Source: Vibrio sinaloensis DSM 21326 (GTDB lineage Bacteria; Pseudomonadota; Gammaproteobacteria; Enterobacterales; Vibrionaceae). Taken from it: DNA of 64,000 bases. The stretch spans positions 1 through 64,000 of the forward strand of contig NZ_AEVT01000008.1 of NCBI RefSeq assembly GCF_000189275.1. The letters are read 5' to 3'. The translations under genes were made by a program, and so were the position numbers. Shown piece after piece: positions 46,242 to 56,785 of this stretch. The notes below the pieces were generated by a model. The model was given only the letters and a program-made list of their open reading frames with translations. It searched no databases and was not told where the DNA came from. The first letter of the stretch is position 1. Each line of letters begins with the position of its first letter.

Positions 46242-47258
46242 ATGCGCATTATTGGTATCGAAACCTCTTGTGATGAAACGGGCATTGCAATTTATGATGA
46301 TGAGAAAGGACTGCTTTCTCATCAACTATATAGCCAAGTAAAACTGCACGCTGATTACGGCGGTGTGGTACCGGAACTGGCTTCTCGTGACCACGTAAAA
46401 AAAACCATCCCACTGATTAAAGCGGCGATGAAAGAAGCGAACCTAACGCCTAAAGATATTGATGGCATCGCTTATACTGCAGGCCCTGGATTGGTTGGTG
46501 CGCTGTTAGTTGGCGCAACCATAGGTCGCAGTATTGCGTATGCATGGGGCGTACCTGCTGTCCCTGTTCACCATATGGAAGGTCACCTTCTGGCTCCAAT
46601 GCTTGAAGACAATCCACCACCGTTCCCATTTGTTGCGGTATTGGTTTCAGGTGGTCACTCAATGATGGTTGAAGTGAAAGGAATCGGGGAATACAAGATT
46701 CTTGGTGAGTCGATTGATGATGCCGCGGGTGAAGCCTTTGATAAAACGGCTAAACTCATGGGGCTTGATTATCCGGGCGGTCCGTTACTGTCTAAGCTTG
46801 CTGAGAAAGGAACGCCGGGGCGCTTCAAATTCCCTCGCCCTATGACAGACCGACCAGGTTTGGACATGAGCTTTTCAGGGCTTAAGACATTTACCGCGAA
46901 CACCATCGCTGCAAATGGTGATGATGAGCAAACTCGTGCTGATATCGCTTTGGCGTTCGAGGAAGCGGTGTGTGCAACACTGACTATCAAGTGTAAACGT
47001 GCGCTGGAGCAAACGGGGTTCAAGCGTATTGTGATTGCTGGTGGTGTCAGTGCCAACCGTCGCTTACGTGCTGATCTTGAACAACTGGCGAAAAAGATTG
47101 GTGGCGAAGTGTATTATCCACGCACCGAATTCTGTACTGACAATGGTGCCATGATTGCTTATGCAGGTATGCAGCGCTTGAAAAATGGTGAGGTCGCGGA
47201 TCTCTCTGTTCAGGCGAAACCTCGTTGGCCAATTGATCAGTTGGATCCTATCCAATAG
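46242..47258 (+). CDS. tsaD: tRNA threonylcarbamoyladenosine synthase subunit TsaD
   Basis: Transfers threonylcarbamoyl to A37 of ANN-decoding tRNAs, with TsaB and TsaE. 338 aa. ASKHA fold: '[19 protein letters not shown]' start, iron-binding His in '[13 protein letters not shown]', 'VSGGHSMM' and the C-terminal '[16 protein letters not shown]'. Divergent from rpsU, as in most gammaproteobacteria. Confidence 0.98.
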   Translation: MRIIGIETSCDETGIAIYDDEKGLLSHQLYSQVKLHADYGGVVPELASRDHVKKTIPLIKAAMKEANLTPKDIDGIAYTAGPGLVGALLVGATIGRSIAYAWGVPAVPVHHMEGHLLAPMLEDNPPPFPFVAVLVSGGHSMMVEVKGIGEYKILGESIDDAAGEAFDKTAKLMGLDYPGGPLLSKLAEKGTPGRFKFPRPMTDRPGLDMSFSGLKTFTANTIAANGDDEQTRADIALAFEEAVCATLTIKCKRALEQTGFKRIVIAGGVSANRRLRADLEQLAKKIGGEVYYPRTEFCTDNGAMIAYAGMQRLKNGEVADLSVQAKPRWPIDQLDPIQ

Positions 47259-47278
47259 AGATAAACGAATCGGTAATG

Positions 47279-47308
47279 AAAGGTCGCTCTTAACGCGGCC
47301 TTTTGTTT
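47279..47308 (+). terminator. Terminator of tsaD
   Basis: AAAGGTCGC (47279-47287) and GCGGCCTTT (47295-47303), one G-U pair, then TTTTGTTT. Confidence 0.8.
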
Positions 47309-47380
47309 AGTCAGTAATAAAGAGTTCCGAGCTGTCATGACGAGTAATAATGGTAAGCTCTCGTTTTATAAAAATAATCA

Positions 47381-48205
47381 ATGGATAGAACCATGAAGAA
47401 GTTTGTTATTGATGGCCGCGAGATGGCCTACCAAGATGTGGGCGCTGGCCCGGTTGTCGTATTCGGTCACAGCTACCTTTGGGATAGTGCCATGTGGGCT
47501 CCGCAAGTGGCGGCCTTGAGCCAACATTACCGCTGCATTGTGCCTGAACTATGGGCGCATGGGGCCTCTCAACCCGCGCCACTGCAAACACGTACACTTA
47601 CCGATTATGCGCAACAAATCGTTGCGTTGATGGATCATTTAGAGGTCGAGCAGTTCTCCGTTGTTGGGTTGTCGGTCGGAGGAATGTGGGGGTGTGAATT
47701 GGTCTCTTTGGTACCATCTCGAGTTAAGTCTTTGGTGCTAATGGATACCTTTGTTGGCTTAGAGCCAGAAGTGACCCACGCTAAATACTTTTCTATGCTT
47801 GACACTATTACTGCAGCGCAAATGGTCCCTGAGCCGATGGTTGATGCGATTACACCACTCTTCTTTGCTAACAATGCTGCGCAAGAGTCGCCACAACTGG
47901 TCAGTGACTTTCGAGAAAAATTGGCAAATCTTAAGGGCGAGCAAGCGGTTGAAGTCGCTCGTGTGGGGCGCATGGTCTTTGGTCGCCGAGATCAAATTGA
48001 AGAGATTGAGAAGTTTGCCTTGCCTGTTCTTATCGCTGTTGGGCAAGAAGATATCCCTCGTCCAGTTTTAGAGTCGTATTTGATGCACGACACCATCTCA
48101 GGATCGCAGTTGATTCAGATCCCAAAAGCCGGGCATATTTCTAACTTGGAGCAAGCTGAATTTGTGACGGGTATGTTGAGTGACTTTCTAGCTAAGCACG
48201 TGTAA
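47381..48205 (+). CDS. Alpha/beta hydrolase
   Basis: 274-aa alpha/beta-fold hydrolase (AB_hydrolase_1). An oxyanion strand is at 'VVFGHSYLWDSAMW', the nucleophile Ser in 'VVGLSVGGMWGCE' (GxSxG), and the C-terminal catalytic His in 'PKAGHISNLEQ'. No signal peptide. It resembles esterases and 3-oxoadipate enol-lactonase-like proteins, but no pathway genes are nearby and the substrate is unknown. The start may be the ATG at 47393 instead of 47381. Stands alone and shares a terminator with the convergent plsY. Confidence 0.85.
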   Translation: MDRTMKKFVIDGREMAYQDVGAGPVVVFGHSYLWDSAMWAPQVAALSQHYRCIVPELWAHGASQPAPLQTRTLTDYAQQIVALMDHLEVEQFSVVGLSVGGMWGCELVSLVPSRVKSLVLMDTFVGLEPEVTHAKYFSMLDTITAAQMVPEPMVDAITPLFFANNAAQESPQLVSDFREKLANLKGEQAVEVARVGRMVFGRRDQIEEIEKFALPVLIAVGQEDIPRPVLESYLMHDTISGSQLIQIPKAGHISNLEQAEFVTGMLSDFLAKHV

Positions 48206-48222
48206 GCAACAATATATGATCG

Positions 48223-48256
48223 AAATAAGGCCTCATTACGAGGCCTTATTTAGTTT
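48223..48256. terminator. Shared terminator of the hydrolase and plsY
   Basis: AAATAAGGCCTC (48223-48234) and GAGGCCTTATTT (48240-48251), perfect 12-bp stem, loop ATTAC. The plsY stop codon lies inside the stem. Confidence 0.88.
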
Positions 48257-48847
48257 GTTTTTCTTATCACCAATTTTAGGTTCTTCACCCATAAATAGAC
48301 GTTTAATATTTTGATGGTGGCGAAAAACAATCAAGCAACACAACATGGCTACAGGTAAGGTGTATTGAGGTTTCACCAGCCAAGTATAGAGCGGCGCTAA
48401 CAATACAGTGACCAATGCGGCTAGAGATGAATAGCGAAACGTGAAGGCAACGACTAACCATGTGGCCACTACCATAGCGGTAAAGTCGAGCCCGATCGGT
48501 GCAATGGCGCCCAGTGCCGTTGCCACGCCTTTCCCCCCTTTGAAGTGGAAAAAGATGGGGTACATGTGCCCAAGGCAAGCCGCAATCGCAATCACACCTA
48601 AGATAACGGGTTCAATACCTAAAAAGAACGCGCCCCAAACAGGGATGGTGCCTTTTAGCATATCGCACAGAAGTACCGCGACCGCGGCCTTTTTTCCGCC
48701 AATACGCAGCACATTGGTTGCGCCGGGATTGTGAGAACCCATTTTTCTTGGGTCTGGTAGGCGCAACATTCTACAAATCAACACTGCACTCGAAATCGAA
48801 CCTAACAGGTAGGCAACGATAATCATAATGAGTGCTAATGGGGTCAT
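48236..48847 (-). CDS. plsY: Glycerol-3-phosphate acyltransferase PlsY
   Basis: Transfers the acyl group of acyl-phosphate to glycerol-3-phosphate, the first step of phospholipid synthesis, in the inner membrane. 203 aa with about five helices. The three PlsY motifs are visible: '[14 protein letters not shown]', '[15 protein letters not shown]' (glycerol-phosphate loop) and '[14 protein letters not shown]'. Divergent from folB. Confidence 0.97.
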   Translation of the reverse strand: MTPLALIMIIVAYLLGSISSAVLICRMLRLPDPRKMGSHNPGATNVLRIGGKKAAVAVLLCDMLKGTIPVWGAFFLGIEPVILGVIAIAACLGHMYPIFFHFKGGKGVATALGAIAPIGLDFTAMVVATWLVVAFTFRYSSLAALVTVLLAPLYTWLVKPQYTLPVAMLCCLIVFRHHQNIKRLFMGEEPKIGDKKNKLNKAS

Positions 48848-48994
48848 ATAAAGTTAACTCGTCTTTGGAGATGTTTGTCAGGCAACTAATTGATATTATA
48901 TCGAGCTTGCCAACCTCAACAATAATGCTTTGAGCAGGCGAATAGTACGACTTTTTGTTAATTTTGGGTATCCGACCTCTAAAGGAAGTAATGC

Positions 48995-49348
48995 ATGGAT
49001 AAAGTATTTATCGAACAACTTGAAGTAATCACCACTATAGGTGTGTACGACTGGGAACAACAAATAAAGCAAAAACTCGTGCTTGATATTGAAATGGCCC
49101 ACGATAATCGTCCTGCTGGTAAGAGTGATGACGTTGTTGATGCATTGGATTATGCGCAAGTGAGTGGTGCGGTACTTACCCACATTGAACGTGGTCGATT
49201 TTTACTGGTCGAGCGGGTCGCCGAAGAAGTTGCTGAGCTTATCATGCAACGTTTTAACGTACCTTGGGTCAAGATCCGTCTAACTAAGCCCGGAGCAGTT
49301 GCTCAAGCAAAAGGTGTCGGTGTTGTGATTGAAAGAGGTCATGCATGA
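48995..49348 (+). CDS. folB: Dihydroneopterin aldolase
   Basis: Makes 6-hydroxymethyl-dihydropterin in folate synthesis, octameric cytosolic enzyme. 117 aa with 'DKVFIEQLEVITTIGVYDWE' and the catalytic 'VERVAEEVAELI' (Glu, Lys-type active site 'KPGAVAQAKGVGV'). AAGGAAG lies upstream. Overlaps folK by 4 nt (ATGA). Confidence 0.97.
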   Translation: MDKVFIEQLEVITTIGVYDWEQQIKQKLVLDIEMAHDNRPAGKSDDVVDALDYAQVSGAVLTHIERGRFLLVERVAEEVAELIMQRFNVPWVKIRLTKPGAVAQAKGVGVVIERGHA

Positions 49349-49833
49349 TTACTGCTTATATTGGCATCGGGTCCAATATAGATAGGCGGAAACACATTCA
49401 AGTGGCTGTTCAAGAGCTGTCTCAATTAGGTCGAGATATTCGTCTTTCGACCATATTCGAGTGTGAAGCTGTCGGATTTGACAGCAATAGTTTCTATAAC
49501 CTTGTCGTAGAAATGAAAACGTCACTAGAATTAGCGGATTTTGCGCGACAACTACGAGCAATTGAGCTCAAATGGGGGCGCTCTGCTAATGCAGGCAAAC
49601 TCGAGCCTAGAACGATAGACCTAGATATTATTCTATTCGGTGAGGAAGTTTCTCAGGCTCAACCAGAGTTGCCTCGTAGCGACATTTTTAAGTACGCGTT
49701 CGTTTTACAACCCATGTTGGAACTTTGTCCGTACTTGATCGTCCCCAGCGATGGCAGAAGCATTGAGCAGATTTGGCAGCAGTCTCGTTTTGAGACTGAA
49801 TTGGTGCCAGTTCCTGTTTGGTTCAATCAATAA
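49345..49833 (+). CDS. folK: HPPK: hydroxymethyl-dihydropterin pyrophosphokinase
   Basis: Transfers pyrophosphate from ATP to 6-hydroxymethyl-dihydropterin, the step after FolB. 162 aa, 'TAYIGIGSNIDRRKHIQ' start and the signature 'WGRSANAGKLEPRTIDLDIILFG' region, shortened here to its core Arg/Asp residues 'RTIDLDI'. Coupled to folB; uppP follows 15 nt later. Confidence 0.96.
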   Translation: MITAYIGIGSNIDRRKHIQVAVQELSQLGRDIRLSTIFECEAVGFDSNSFYNLVVEMKTSLELADFARQLRAIELKWGRSANAGKLEPRTIDLDIILFGEEVSQAQPELPRSDIFKYAFVLQPMLELCPYLIVPSDGRSIEQIWQQSRFETELVPVPVWFNQ

Positions 49834-49848
49834 TGTAATGAGATTCTA

Positions 49849-50652
49849 ATGAGTTATTTTGAAGCCTTTGTTTTGGCGTTAATTCAAGGCCTGACTGAGT
49901 TTTTACCGATCTCCAGTTCAGCCCACCTTATCTTGCCTTCGGCCATCTTAGGGTGGGAAGACCAAGGTTTAGCTTTCGATGTTGCTGTGCATGTCGGGAC
50001 GCTAGCGGCGGTTGTGATCTATTTTAGAAAAGAAGTCGTTTCTTTGTTGAACGCGTTCTTTGCCTCTATATTCAAAGCGGATCGCAGCAAAGAGGCTAAG
50101 CTTGCTTGGATGATTGTTATTGCCACCATACCCGCTTGCGTATTTGGCTTGGTACTTAAAGATTTTATCGAGCTCTATTTACGTAGTGCTTGGGTCATTG
50201 CTATCACGACGATCGTTTTTGGTTTGCTACTCTGGTACGTGGATAAAACAGCTAAGCTAGCGGAAGATGAGTATCAGGCAGGGTGGAAGAAAGCACTGTT
50301 TATCGGTTTGGCTCAAGCGATGGCTCTGATCCCAGGTACTTCTCGCTCAGGTGCAACCATCACGGCTGCATTATATCTTGGCTTCACTCGTGAGGCAGCT
50401 GCGCGTTTCTCATTCTTAATGTCGATTCCGATTATTTCTTTGGCGGGCAGCTACTTGGGCCTTAAGCTGGTCACCAGTGGTGAGCCTATCCATTACGGCT
50501 TCTTGATGACGGGCATTATTACGTCATTCATCAGTGCCTATTTGTGTATTCATTTCTTCTTGAAGTTAATTTCTCGTATGGGTATGACACCTTTCGTGAT
50601 TTATCGGCTTATCCTTGGGGTCGGTTTGTTGGGCTTCTTGCTAATGAACTGA
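49849..50652 (+). CDS. uppP: Undecaprenyl-diphosphate phosphatase
   Basis: Recycles undecaprenyl pyrophosphate, the lipid carrier of peptidoglycan synthesis; inner membrane, formerly BacA. 267 aa, about eight helices. Active-site motifs '[14 protein letters not shown]' and '[18 protein letters not shown]' are complete. Last gene of folB-folK-uppP. Confidence 0.98.
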   Translation: MSYFEAFVLALIQGLTEFLPISSSAHLILPSAILGWEDQGLAFDVAVHVGTLAAVVIYFRKEVVSLLNAFFASIFKADRSKEAKLAWMIVIATIPACVFGLVLKDFIELYLRSAWVIAITTIVFGLLLWYVDKTAKLAEDEYQAGWKKALFIGLAQAMALIPGTSRSGATITAALYLGFTREAAARFSFLMSIPIISLAGSYLGLKLVTSGEPIHYGFLMTGIITSFISAYLCIHFFLKLISRMGMTPFVIYRLILGVGLLGFLLMN

Positions 50653-50676
50653 TTTCTTTCTACCCGTATATCTGTG

Positions 50677-50740
50677 AAGCCACATTGCCCAATCTCGCGC
50701 TGTCAGCGACATTGTGGTATATATGTGGCTTTTCTTTTTC
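50677..50740 (+). terminator. Terminator between uppP and ftsB
   Basis: AAGCCACAT (50677-50685) and ATGTGGCTT (50723-50731) close a long hairpin with internal pairing, followed by TTCTTTTTC. It separates the fol/uppP unit from ftsB. Confidence 0.65.
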
Positions 50741-50761
50741 CCTCTTCTTTGAATCAAACGT

Positions 50762-51040
50762 ATGCGAATTTTTGCTTTGACTCTAATGATCGTTTTAGGC
50801 TGGCTGCAGTTTGAATTGTGGTTTGGTAAAAACGGGATCTCTGACTTTCAATTGGTGGATGCTGACATAGAAGTACAGCACGAAGCGAACAGTAACCTGC
50901 AAGCGCGCAATAATGAAATGTTTGCTGAGATTGATGATTTACGCCAAGGGTTAGATGCGATCGAAGAACGAGCCCGCCATGAACTAGGGATGGTCAAAGA
51001 GGGTGAAACATTTTACCGAATTATTGGTGAGGAAGAGTAA
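50762..51040 (+). CDS. ftsB: Cell-division protein FtsB
   Basis: Bitopic membrane protein of the FtsQ-FtsL-FtsB complex that activates septal peptidoglycan synthesis. 92 aa: one membrane helix at 3-20, then a coiled coil ('[18 protein letters not shown]'), then the conserved '[19 protein letters not shown]'. Ends one base before ispD starts, the usual order. Confidence 0.96.
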   Translation: MRIFALTLMIVLGWLQFELWFGKNGISDFQLVDADIEVQHEANSNLQARNNEMFAEIDDLRQGLDAIEERARHELGMVKEGETFYRIIGEEE

Positions 51041-51748
51041 ATGTCTGAACTCGTGATGGGCTCAGTGATCGCCATTGTTCCAGCGGCTGGCGTTGGCAGT
51101 CGAATGCAGGCAGATAGACCCAAGCAATACCTAACCATTGAAGACAAAACTGTATTAGAGCACACCGTTGAAAAGCTGTTAGCTCACCCCTTGATTAAGT
51201 CGGTAATTGTAGCCGTCAGCGAACAAGACCCATACTACTCAACATTGTCGATCAGTCAGCGCCAGGACGTCATTCGAGTTTCTGGTGGAAAAGAGCGCGC
51301 CGATTCGGTGTTATCTGGATTAGACTATGTTGTCAAAAACCAGCTTGCGGGTTGGGTAATGGTGCATGATGCAGCGAGACCATGCGTAAGCTTGCAAGAT
51401 ATTGATAGTCTTGTAGCAACGGCAAGCCAGCACTCATGTGGCGCGATCTTAGCCTCACCAGTTAGAGATACTATGAAGCGCGCAAATGCGCTGCAAGATA
51501 TTGAACATACCGTAGAACGGGAAGCTTTGTGGCATGCACTTACTCCACAAATGTTTAAAACTGAGCCGTTGAGCCAAGCTTTATCACGCGCACTGGAACA
51601 AGGTGTCGCGATTACCGATGAAGCCTCAGCACTGGAGTGGATGGGGGAATCTCCAGCTTTGGTGCAAGGCAGTGCGACAAATATAAAAATTACACAACCT
51701 GAAGACCTCGCACTGGCTGAGTTTTATCTCACAAGAAATGAAGGATAA
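51041..51748 (+). CDS. ispD: 2-C-methyl-D-erythritol 4-phosphate cytidylyltransferase
   Basis: Third enzyme of the MEP isoprenoid pathway. 235 aa. The CTP-binding '[21 protein letters not shown]' loop (Gly-rich, with Arg and Lys) and '[12 protein letters not shown]' are present, as is 'ITDEASALE'. Directly followed by ispF; here the two are separate genes, not the fused form. Confidence 0.98.
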   Translation: MSELVMGSVIAIVPAAGVGSRMQADRPKQYLTIEDKTVLEHTVEKLLAHPLIKSVIVAVSEQDPYYSTLSISQRQDVIRVSGGKERADSVLSGLDYVVKNQLAGWVMVHDAARPCVSLQDIDSLVATASQHSCGAILASPVRDTMKRANALQDIEHTVEREALWHALTPQMFKTEPLSQALSRALEQGVAITDEASALEWMGESPALVQGSATNIKITQPEDLALAEFYLTRNEG

Positions 51749-51751
51749 CTT

Positions 51752-52228
51752 ATGATTCGAATAGGTCACGGTTTTGACGTTCACAAATTTGGTGGCGAAG
51801 GCCCTGTGATTATTGGTGGCGTGGCAATCCCTTATGAACAAGGCCTTATTGCGCACTCTGACGGTGATGTTGCGCTGCACGCTCTGTGTGATGCTTTGCT
51901 CGGTGCGATTGCCGCTGGTGACATTGGCCGTCACTTCCCTGATACCGATGACGAGTGGAAGGGCGCAGATAGCCGCGATCTTTTGCGTGATGTCTATCGT
52001 CGCGTTAAAGAGCAAGGGTATGTGTTGGGGAATGCCGATGTGACAATCATGGCGCAAGCTCCGAAAATGGCTCCGCACATTGAAGCGATGTGCGCTGCGA
52101 TTGCCCACGATCTCGAAACAGAGCTATTTAACGTAAACGTGAAAGCCACTACGACGGAACGTCTCGGTTTTACAGGCCGAAAAGAAGGCATTGCTGCTGA
52201 AGCGGTTGTGCTACTAACAAAAAAATAA
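51752..52228 (+). CDS. ispF: 2-C-methyl-D-erythritol 2,4-cyclodiphosphate synthase
   Basis: Fifth step of the MEP pathway, homotrimer with zinc. 158 aa. Zinc ligands in '[12 protein letters not shown]' and '[18 protein letters not shown]', with '[11 protein letters not shown]' closing the active site. Three nt after ispD. Confidence 0.98.
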   Translation: MIRIGHGFDVHKFGGEGPVIIGGVAIPYEQGLIAHSDGDVALHALCDALLGAIAAGDIGRHFPDTDDEWKGADSRDLLRDVYRRVKEQGYVLGNADVTIMAQAPKMAPHIEAMCAAIAHDLETELFNVNVKATTTERLGFTGRKEGIAAEAVVLLTKK

Positions 52229-52285
52229 TCACGTGATACGTGGTCTGCTATTCCTATATTAGGGCCACGTATAATGGAACATTCT

Positions 52286-53329
52286 ATGTCCGACATTTTA
52301 TCTTCTTTGGCTTACCTAAATGGTAAGCCAACTGCCACTGGCAAAATTAAAGCTCAACCTGAGCACTTTCAGGTGAAAGAAATTCTCGGTTACGAGTTCG
52401 CGGGCAGTGGTGAACATCTACTGGTCCACATTCGCAAAACGGGTGAAAACACTAGCTTTGTGGCTAATGAGTTAGCTAAAGCTTGTGGGGTGAAATCGAA
52501 AGATGTCAGCTGGGCTGGCCTCAAGGACCGCCATGCGGTGACTGAGCAGTGGTTAAGTGTTCACTTACCAAAGGGCTATACGCCAGATTTTTCGGCATTT
52601 TTAGCTCAATACCCAAGCATTGAGATTCTTGCTACGACGCGTCATAACAAAAAGCTGCGCCCTGGAGAGTTAGCGGGTAACCACTTTACCGTTACTTTAT
52701 CGGAAGTGAGTGATGTGGAAGACGTACTTCAACGTTTAAGCGTGATTTCCCAAATGGGTGTACCAAACTATTTTGGCAGCCAGCGTTTTGGCAACCAAGG
52801 TAATAACTTGGAAGAAGCCAGACGTTGGGGCAAAGAGAATGTTCGTACTCGGAACCAAAATAAACGCAGCATGATGCTATCTGCCGCACGTTCTTGGATT
52901 TTTAACAGTATTGTTTCGGCTCGAATTGAAAAAGGGCTTTTTAATCAAACGATTGAGGGTGATTTGCTGCAAACGGAATCGGGGCTACAACTGGTTTCTA
53001 GCGCCTCTTTAGAGCAGAGTCAGTGTCTGATAACCAATACTGAAGCGCAAATTACAGCGGCTATGGCCGGAGATAATGCTTTACCAACTCAACAGCAAGC
53101 ATTGGATCTGGAGCAGCCATATTTGGATGCTGAACCTGATTTAATGGCGTTGATTCGAGGAAATCGTATGCGCCATGAACGTCGCCCGATAGCTTTGAAA
53201 GCACAAGACCTGACTTGGTCAGTGGATGGAGAGGATGTGACCTTAAGCTTTTCGCTAGATTCTGGTTGTTTTGCTACAGCGATTGTTCGTGAATTGATTG
53301 AAGAAATTGACGTTGAGCGAGTGTACTAA
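52286..53329 (+). CDS. truD: tRNA pseudouridine(13) synthase TruD
   Basis: Converts U13 of certain tRNAs to pseudouridine. 347 aa from the ATG at 52286, which has GGA 7 nt upstream; an in-frame ATG at 52274 has no such site. The catalytic Asp is in '[14 protein letters not shown]'; '[15 protein letters not shown]' is also diagnostic. Its stop overlaps the surE start by one base. Confidence 0.97.
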   Translation: MSDILSSLAYLNGKPTATGKIKAQPEHFQVKEILGYEFAGSGEHLLVHIRKTGENTSFVANELAKACGVKSKDVSWAGLKDRHAVTEQWLSVHLPKGYTPDFSAFLAQYPSIEILATTRHNKKLRPGELAGNHFTVTLSEVSDVEDVLQRLSVISQMGVPNYFGSQRFGNQGNNLEEARRWGKENVRTRNQNKRSMMLSAARSWIFNSIVSARIEKGLFNQTIEGDLLQTESGLQLVSSASLEQSQCLITNTEAQITAAMAGDNALPTQQQALDLEQPYLDAEPDLMALIRGNRMRHERRPIALKAQDLTWSVDGEDVTLSFSLDSGCFATAIVRELIEEIDVERVY

Positions 53330-54087
53330 TGGCAGAGAAAACGCTAAAAATCTTACTTAGTAACGATGATGGCGTCCATGCGCAAGGGATTCATGCATTG
53401 GCTGACAGTCTGCGCGATATTGCAGAGGTTACCATAGTGGCTCCAGATCGAAATCGCTCAGGGGCTTCAAATTCATTGACTTTAGAGCAGCCACTTAGAG
53501 TCACCGAAATTGCACCTAAAACTTATTCGGTGCAAGGTACTCCAACCGACTGTGTTCACTTTGCGCTTAATGAATTAATGAAAGATGATCTCCCGGATCT
53601 TGTGCTTTCGGGTATTAACCACGGAGCAAATCTTGGTGATGATGTGCTTTATTCAGGCACCGTTGCTGCTGCAATGGAAGGGCATTTCTTAGGTGTTCAA
53701 GCCGTTGCATTTTCCTTGGTGGGTAAACAACATTTTGCCACTGCGGGGAAAATTGCCCGTCAAATTGTAGAGCAACACCTTAATAAACCTATTCCTACCA
53801 ATAGGTTGCTCAACATTAACGTACCTGATATGGATTTTGACGAGCTGAAAGGTATTGCCGTGACCCGCTTGGGTGCTCGTCATCACGCAGAAGCAATGAT
53901 AAAGCAGCAAGATCCTAGAGGGCATGATATATATTGGCTTGGCCCTCCTGGTAAAGAGCAAGATGCCGGGGAGGGAACGGACTTTTACGCTGTGGATCAA
54001 GGCTATGTTTCTGTGACACCTTTACAGGTTGATCTGACAGCGCATGAGTCTCTAAGAAGTATGGATAACTGGTTGAAGGATCAATAA
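53329..54087 (+). CDS. surE: 5'/3'-nucleotidase SurE
   Basis: Metal-dependent phosphatase of nucleotides and polyphosphate, linked to stationary-phase survival. 252 aa with the Asp-Asp metal motif '[12 protein letters not shown]' and '[19 protein letters not shown]'. Standard order truD-surE-pcm-nlpD-rpoS. Confidence 0.97.
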   Translation: MAEKTLKILLSNDDGVHAQGIHALADSLRDIAEVTIVAPDRNRSGASNSLTLEQPLRVTEIAPKTYSVQGTPTDCVHFALNELMKDDLPDLVLSGINHGANLGDDVLYSGTVAAAMEGHFLGVQAVAFSLVGKQHFATAGKIARQIVEQHLNKPIPTNRLLNINVPDMDFDELKGIAVTRLGARHHAEAMIKQQDPRGHDIYWLGPPGKEQDAGEGTDFYAVDQGYVSVTPLQVDLTAHESLRSMDNWLKDQ

Positions 54088-54089
54088 GG

Positions 54090-54716
54090 ATGACAAAACC
54101 ACAGGCAGACAGACTGGTCGACTTTCTTGTGGCAAACGGTATTCAAAACTCCCATGTGTTACAGGCGATCCGTCAATTACCGCGTGAGCAGTTTGTTTCT
54201 CAAGCGATGATGCATCAAGCGTATGACAATAATGCGTTACCTATTGGCCAAGGTCAGACAATATCTCAGCCCTATATCGTGGCAAAAATGACAGAGGTGT
54301 TGGAACTTAGTCGCGATAGCAAAGTCTTAGAGGTTGGCACTGGCTCTGGTTACCAAACCGCGGTACTTGCTCAGTTAGTTGAGCATGTCTTCTCCATTGA
54401 GAGAATTAAAGCTTTGCAGTGGGAAGCAAAACGTCGCCTAAAGCAGTTAGATATTTATAACGTCTCGACCAAGCATGGTGACGGTTGGCAAGGGTGGGCA
54501 GCGAAAGCCCCGTTTGATGCGATCATCGTCACCGCAGCAGCAGAATCTGTCCCTCCGGCATTACTCTCTCAGCTATCAGAGGGCGGCGTGATGGTGATAC
54601 CAGTGGGAACCCAAGAGCAGCAGCTACTTAAAATTACTCGCCAAGGGGAAAGCTATCTGTCAGAAGTTATTGAAGTTGTGCGTTTTGTGCCGCTAGTAGC
54701 AGGTGACCTCGCTTAA
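54090..54716 (+). CDS. pcm: Protein-L-isoaspartate O-methyltransferase
   Basis: SAM-dependent repair of isoaspartyl residues in aged proteins. 208 aa. '[19 protein letters not shown]' and the SAM motif '[17 protein letters not shown]' are typical. Two nt after surE. Confidence 0.98.
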   Translation: MTKPQADRLVDFLVANGIQNSHVLQAIRQLPREQFVSQAMMHQAYDNNALPIGQGQTISQPYIVAKMTEVLELSRDSKVLEVGTGSGYQTAVLAQLVEHVFSIERIKALQWEAKRRLKQLDIYNVSTKHGDGWQGWAAKAPFDAIIVTAAAESVPPALLSQLSEGGVMVIPVGTQEQQLLKITRQGESYLSEVIEVVRFVPLVAGDLA

Positions 54717-54718
54717 TC

Positions 54719-55651
54719 ATGTTGTTTAAATCTCGTTCAATCTTAATGATGGGCCTTTGCGGTGCACTGGTAGGGTGCGCTGCGCACTCCCCTGCGCCTG
54801 TTTCAGGGTTGAAGAAAGATTATAGCTCTGTATCTCGGGGCAGTTATCGTGGTAGCTATTACGAAGTGAAAAAGGGCGACACCCTCTACTTTATAGCCTA
54901 TGTCACAGATAAAGATGTAAAAGAAATTATTCGTTACAACGATTTGACAGCGCCTTACACTATCTATCCGGGACAAAAGCTCAGATTATGGAAGCCTGCA
55001 TATAACCCGCCAGCGTACGGTGGCACAGGGGCTGGAGCTCCAGTGGTTGCGGTCGCAGCTAAGCCAACGACACCTCCTGTCGTAACACCAGCCAAACCAT
55101 CAGCGAACTCGAGTAAAAACTCAAATCAAAAGGTTACGTCCTCTAGTAGTCAGAATACGCAAAAAGTAGCGCAAAAACAGCCGCCAAAGAAGGTTGAACA
55201 ATCTAAACCAAAGGAGTATGTTAAACCTACTGGTAAACAAAATGTTAACAAGGTTGTTAGTAATGAGCAGCCGAAAAACAATAAAGTTTCCAAGTGGTTA
55301 TGGCCAACTAAAGGGAGAGTGATTAAAAACTTTTCTGCTGGGGACCAAGGGAATAAAGGCATCGACATTGCAGGACAGCGAGGTCAGCCTATCGTCTCTA
55401 CAGCAGGTGGCACCGTCGTTTATTCAGGCAATGCGTTACGAGGTTACGGCAATCTTGTGATTGTAAAACATAACGATAACTACTTAAGCGCATATGCACA
55501 TAATGACCGGTTGCTAGTACACGAAGGACAGAGTGTAAAAGCAGGCCAAAAAATTGCAACAATGGGCAGCTCTGGAGCCAACAGTGTTCGTTTGCACTTT
55601 GAAATTCGCTATCAAGGTAAGTCGGTGAATCCAAAACGCTACTTACCGTAA
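54719..55651 (+). CDS. nlpD: Amidase-activator lipoprotein NlpD
   Basis: Outer-membrane lipoprotein that activates the septal amidase AmiC during cell separation. 310 aa. Lipobox 'GALVGC' (Cys20), LysM domain (about 48-92, 'YYEVKKGDTLYFIAYV'), a Ser/Lys/Pro/Gln-rich linker, and a degenerate M23/LytM domain (about 200-310, 'KGIDIAGQRGQPI') that lacks the zinc His, as expected of an activator. In E. coli the main rpoS promoter lies inside nlpD; the same may hold here. Confidence 0.97.
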   Translation: MLFKSRSILMMGLCGALVGCAAHSPAPVSGLKKDYSSVSRGSYRGSYYEVKKGDTLYFIAYVTDKDVKEIIRYNDLTAPYTIYPGQKLRLWKPAYNPPAYGGTGAGAPVVAVAAKPTTPPVVTPAKPSANSSKNSNQKVTSSSSQNTQKVAQKQPPKKVEQSKPKEYVKPTGKQNVNKVVSNEQPKNNKVSKWLWPTKGRVIKNFSAGDQGNKGIDIAGQRGQPIVSTAGGTVVYSGNALRGYGNLVIVKHNDNYLSAYAHNDRLLVHEGQSVKAGQKIATMGSSGANSVRLHFEIRYQGKSVNPKRYLP

Positions 55652-55676
55652 TAATTTACTGACTAGGTAAAATAGC

Positions 55677-55724
55677 GACATTAGACGTAGTAATGTCTTG
55701 CTAGCTCGCCAGGGGGAGGCGCTA
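55677..55724 (+). promoter_or_regulatory. rpoS leader hairpins around the ribosome-binding site
   Basis: GACATTA (55677-55683) / TAATGTC (55691-55697) form one hairpin. TAGC..GCC (55702-55710) can pair with GGCGCTA (55718-55724), placing the Shine-Dalgarno AGGGGGA in the loop and pairing the A of the AUG. This could limit translation until opened, as in the E. coli rpoS leader. Inference from base pairing. Confidence 0.4.
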
Positions 55725-56719
55725 TGAGTATCAGCAATGCAGCAACGAAAGTCGAAGAATTCGAGATTGGGCAAGAAAACGCAAACACGTTTGCGACAAA
55801 TCAAGAATCCTCATCCATAAAACCTACAGTAGCTGAAGAAGTCAAAGAGAAGGAAGATTTTGACGCTTCTGCCAAAAGCCTAGATGCCACTCAACTTTAT
55901 CTTGGGGAAATCGGCTTTTCACCACTATTAACTGCAGAGGAAGAAGTCCTTTACGCGCGCCGAGCATTAAGAGGCGATGAAGCGGCCCGTAAGCGTATGA
56001 TTGAAAGTAATTTGCGCTTGGTAGTAAAAATCTCGCGCCGTTATAGCAATCGTGGCCTAGCTCTACTTGATTTGATCGAAGAAGGTAACCTAGGGCTTAT
56101 TCGTGCCGTAGAAAAGTTCGACCCTGAACGCGGCTTCCGCTTTTCAACTTACGCAACTTGGTGGATCCGCCAAACGATCGAGCGTGCACTGATGAACCAG
56201 ACACGTACGATTCGATTACCTATCCACGTAGTCAAAGAGCTCAATATCTACCTGCGTACCGCTCGAGAGCTGTCACAGAAACTGGACCATGAACCGACTG
56301 CGGAAGAGATCGCGACAAAACTCGATAAGCCAGTTGACGATGTGAGCAAGATGCTGCGTCTGAATGAACGCATCAGCTCTGTTGATACTCCGATCGGTGG
56401 TGATGGGGAAAAAGCATTACTCGACATCATTCCTGATGTGAACAACTCTGACCCAGAAGTCTCGACCCAAGATGACGATATCAAGAATTCTTTGATTCAT
56501 TGGCTAGATGAGCTCAATCCAAAGCAGAAAGAAGTGCTAGCACGCCGTTTTGGCCTGCTTGGTTACGAGCCATCGACATTGGAAGAAGTTGGGCGTGAAA
56601 TCAACTTGACTCGTGAACGCGTTCGTCAAATTCAAGTAGAAGGTTTACGCCGATTAAGAGAGATCCTCATCAAACAAGGTTTGAGCATGGAGAATCTGTT
56701 CAGCGTTAACGAAGAGTAA
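55724..56719 (+). CDS. rpoS: Stationary-phase sigma factor RpoS
   Basis: General stress and stationary-phase sigma factor. 331 aa. Region 1.2 '[22 protein letters not shown]', region 2 '[19 protein letters not shown]', region 4 '[20 protein letters not shown]'. A strong AGGGGGAGG precedes the ATG. Unusually, the next gene is a convergent corB homologue; mutS, the normal Vibrio neighbour, is absent. Confidence 0.99.
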   Translation: MSISNAATKVEEFEIGQENANTFATNQESSSIKPTVAEEVKEKEDFDASAKSLDATQLYLGEIGFSPLLTAEEEVLYARRALRGDEAARKRMIESNLRLVVKISRRYSNRGLALLDLIEEGNLGLIRAVEKFDPERGFRFSTYATWWIRQTIERALMNQTRTIRLPIHVVKELNIYLRTARELSQKLDHEPTAEEIATKLDKPVDDVSKMLRLNERISSVDTPIGGDGEKALLDIIPDVNNSDPEVSTQDDDIKNSLIHWLDELNPKQKEVLARRFGLLGYEPSTLEEVGREINLTRERVRQIQVEGLRRLREILIKQGLSMENLFSVNEE

Positions 56720-56739
56720 TAAGTCTGGCATAACAAATG

Positions 56740-56769
56740 AAAAGCCTTGGCGTTTGCCAAGGCTTTTTT
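56740..56769. terminator. Terminator of rpoS (also faces corB)
   Basis: AAAAGCCTTGGC (56740-56751) and GCCAAGGCTTTT (56756-56767), loop GTTT, followed by T on the plus strand and preceded by A-rich sequence. Confidence 0.9.
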
Positions 56770-56785
56770 GATGTACTAAGAGGGG

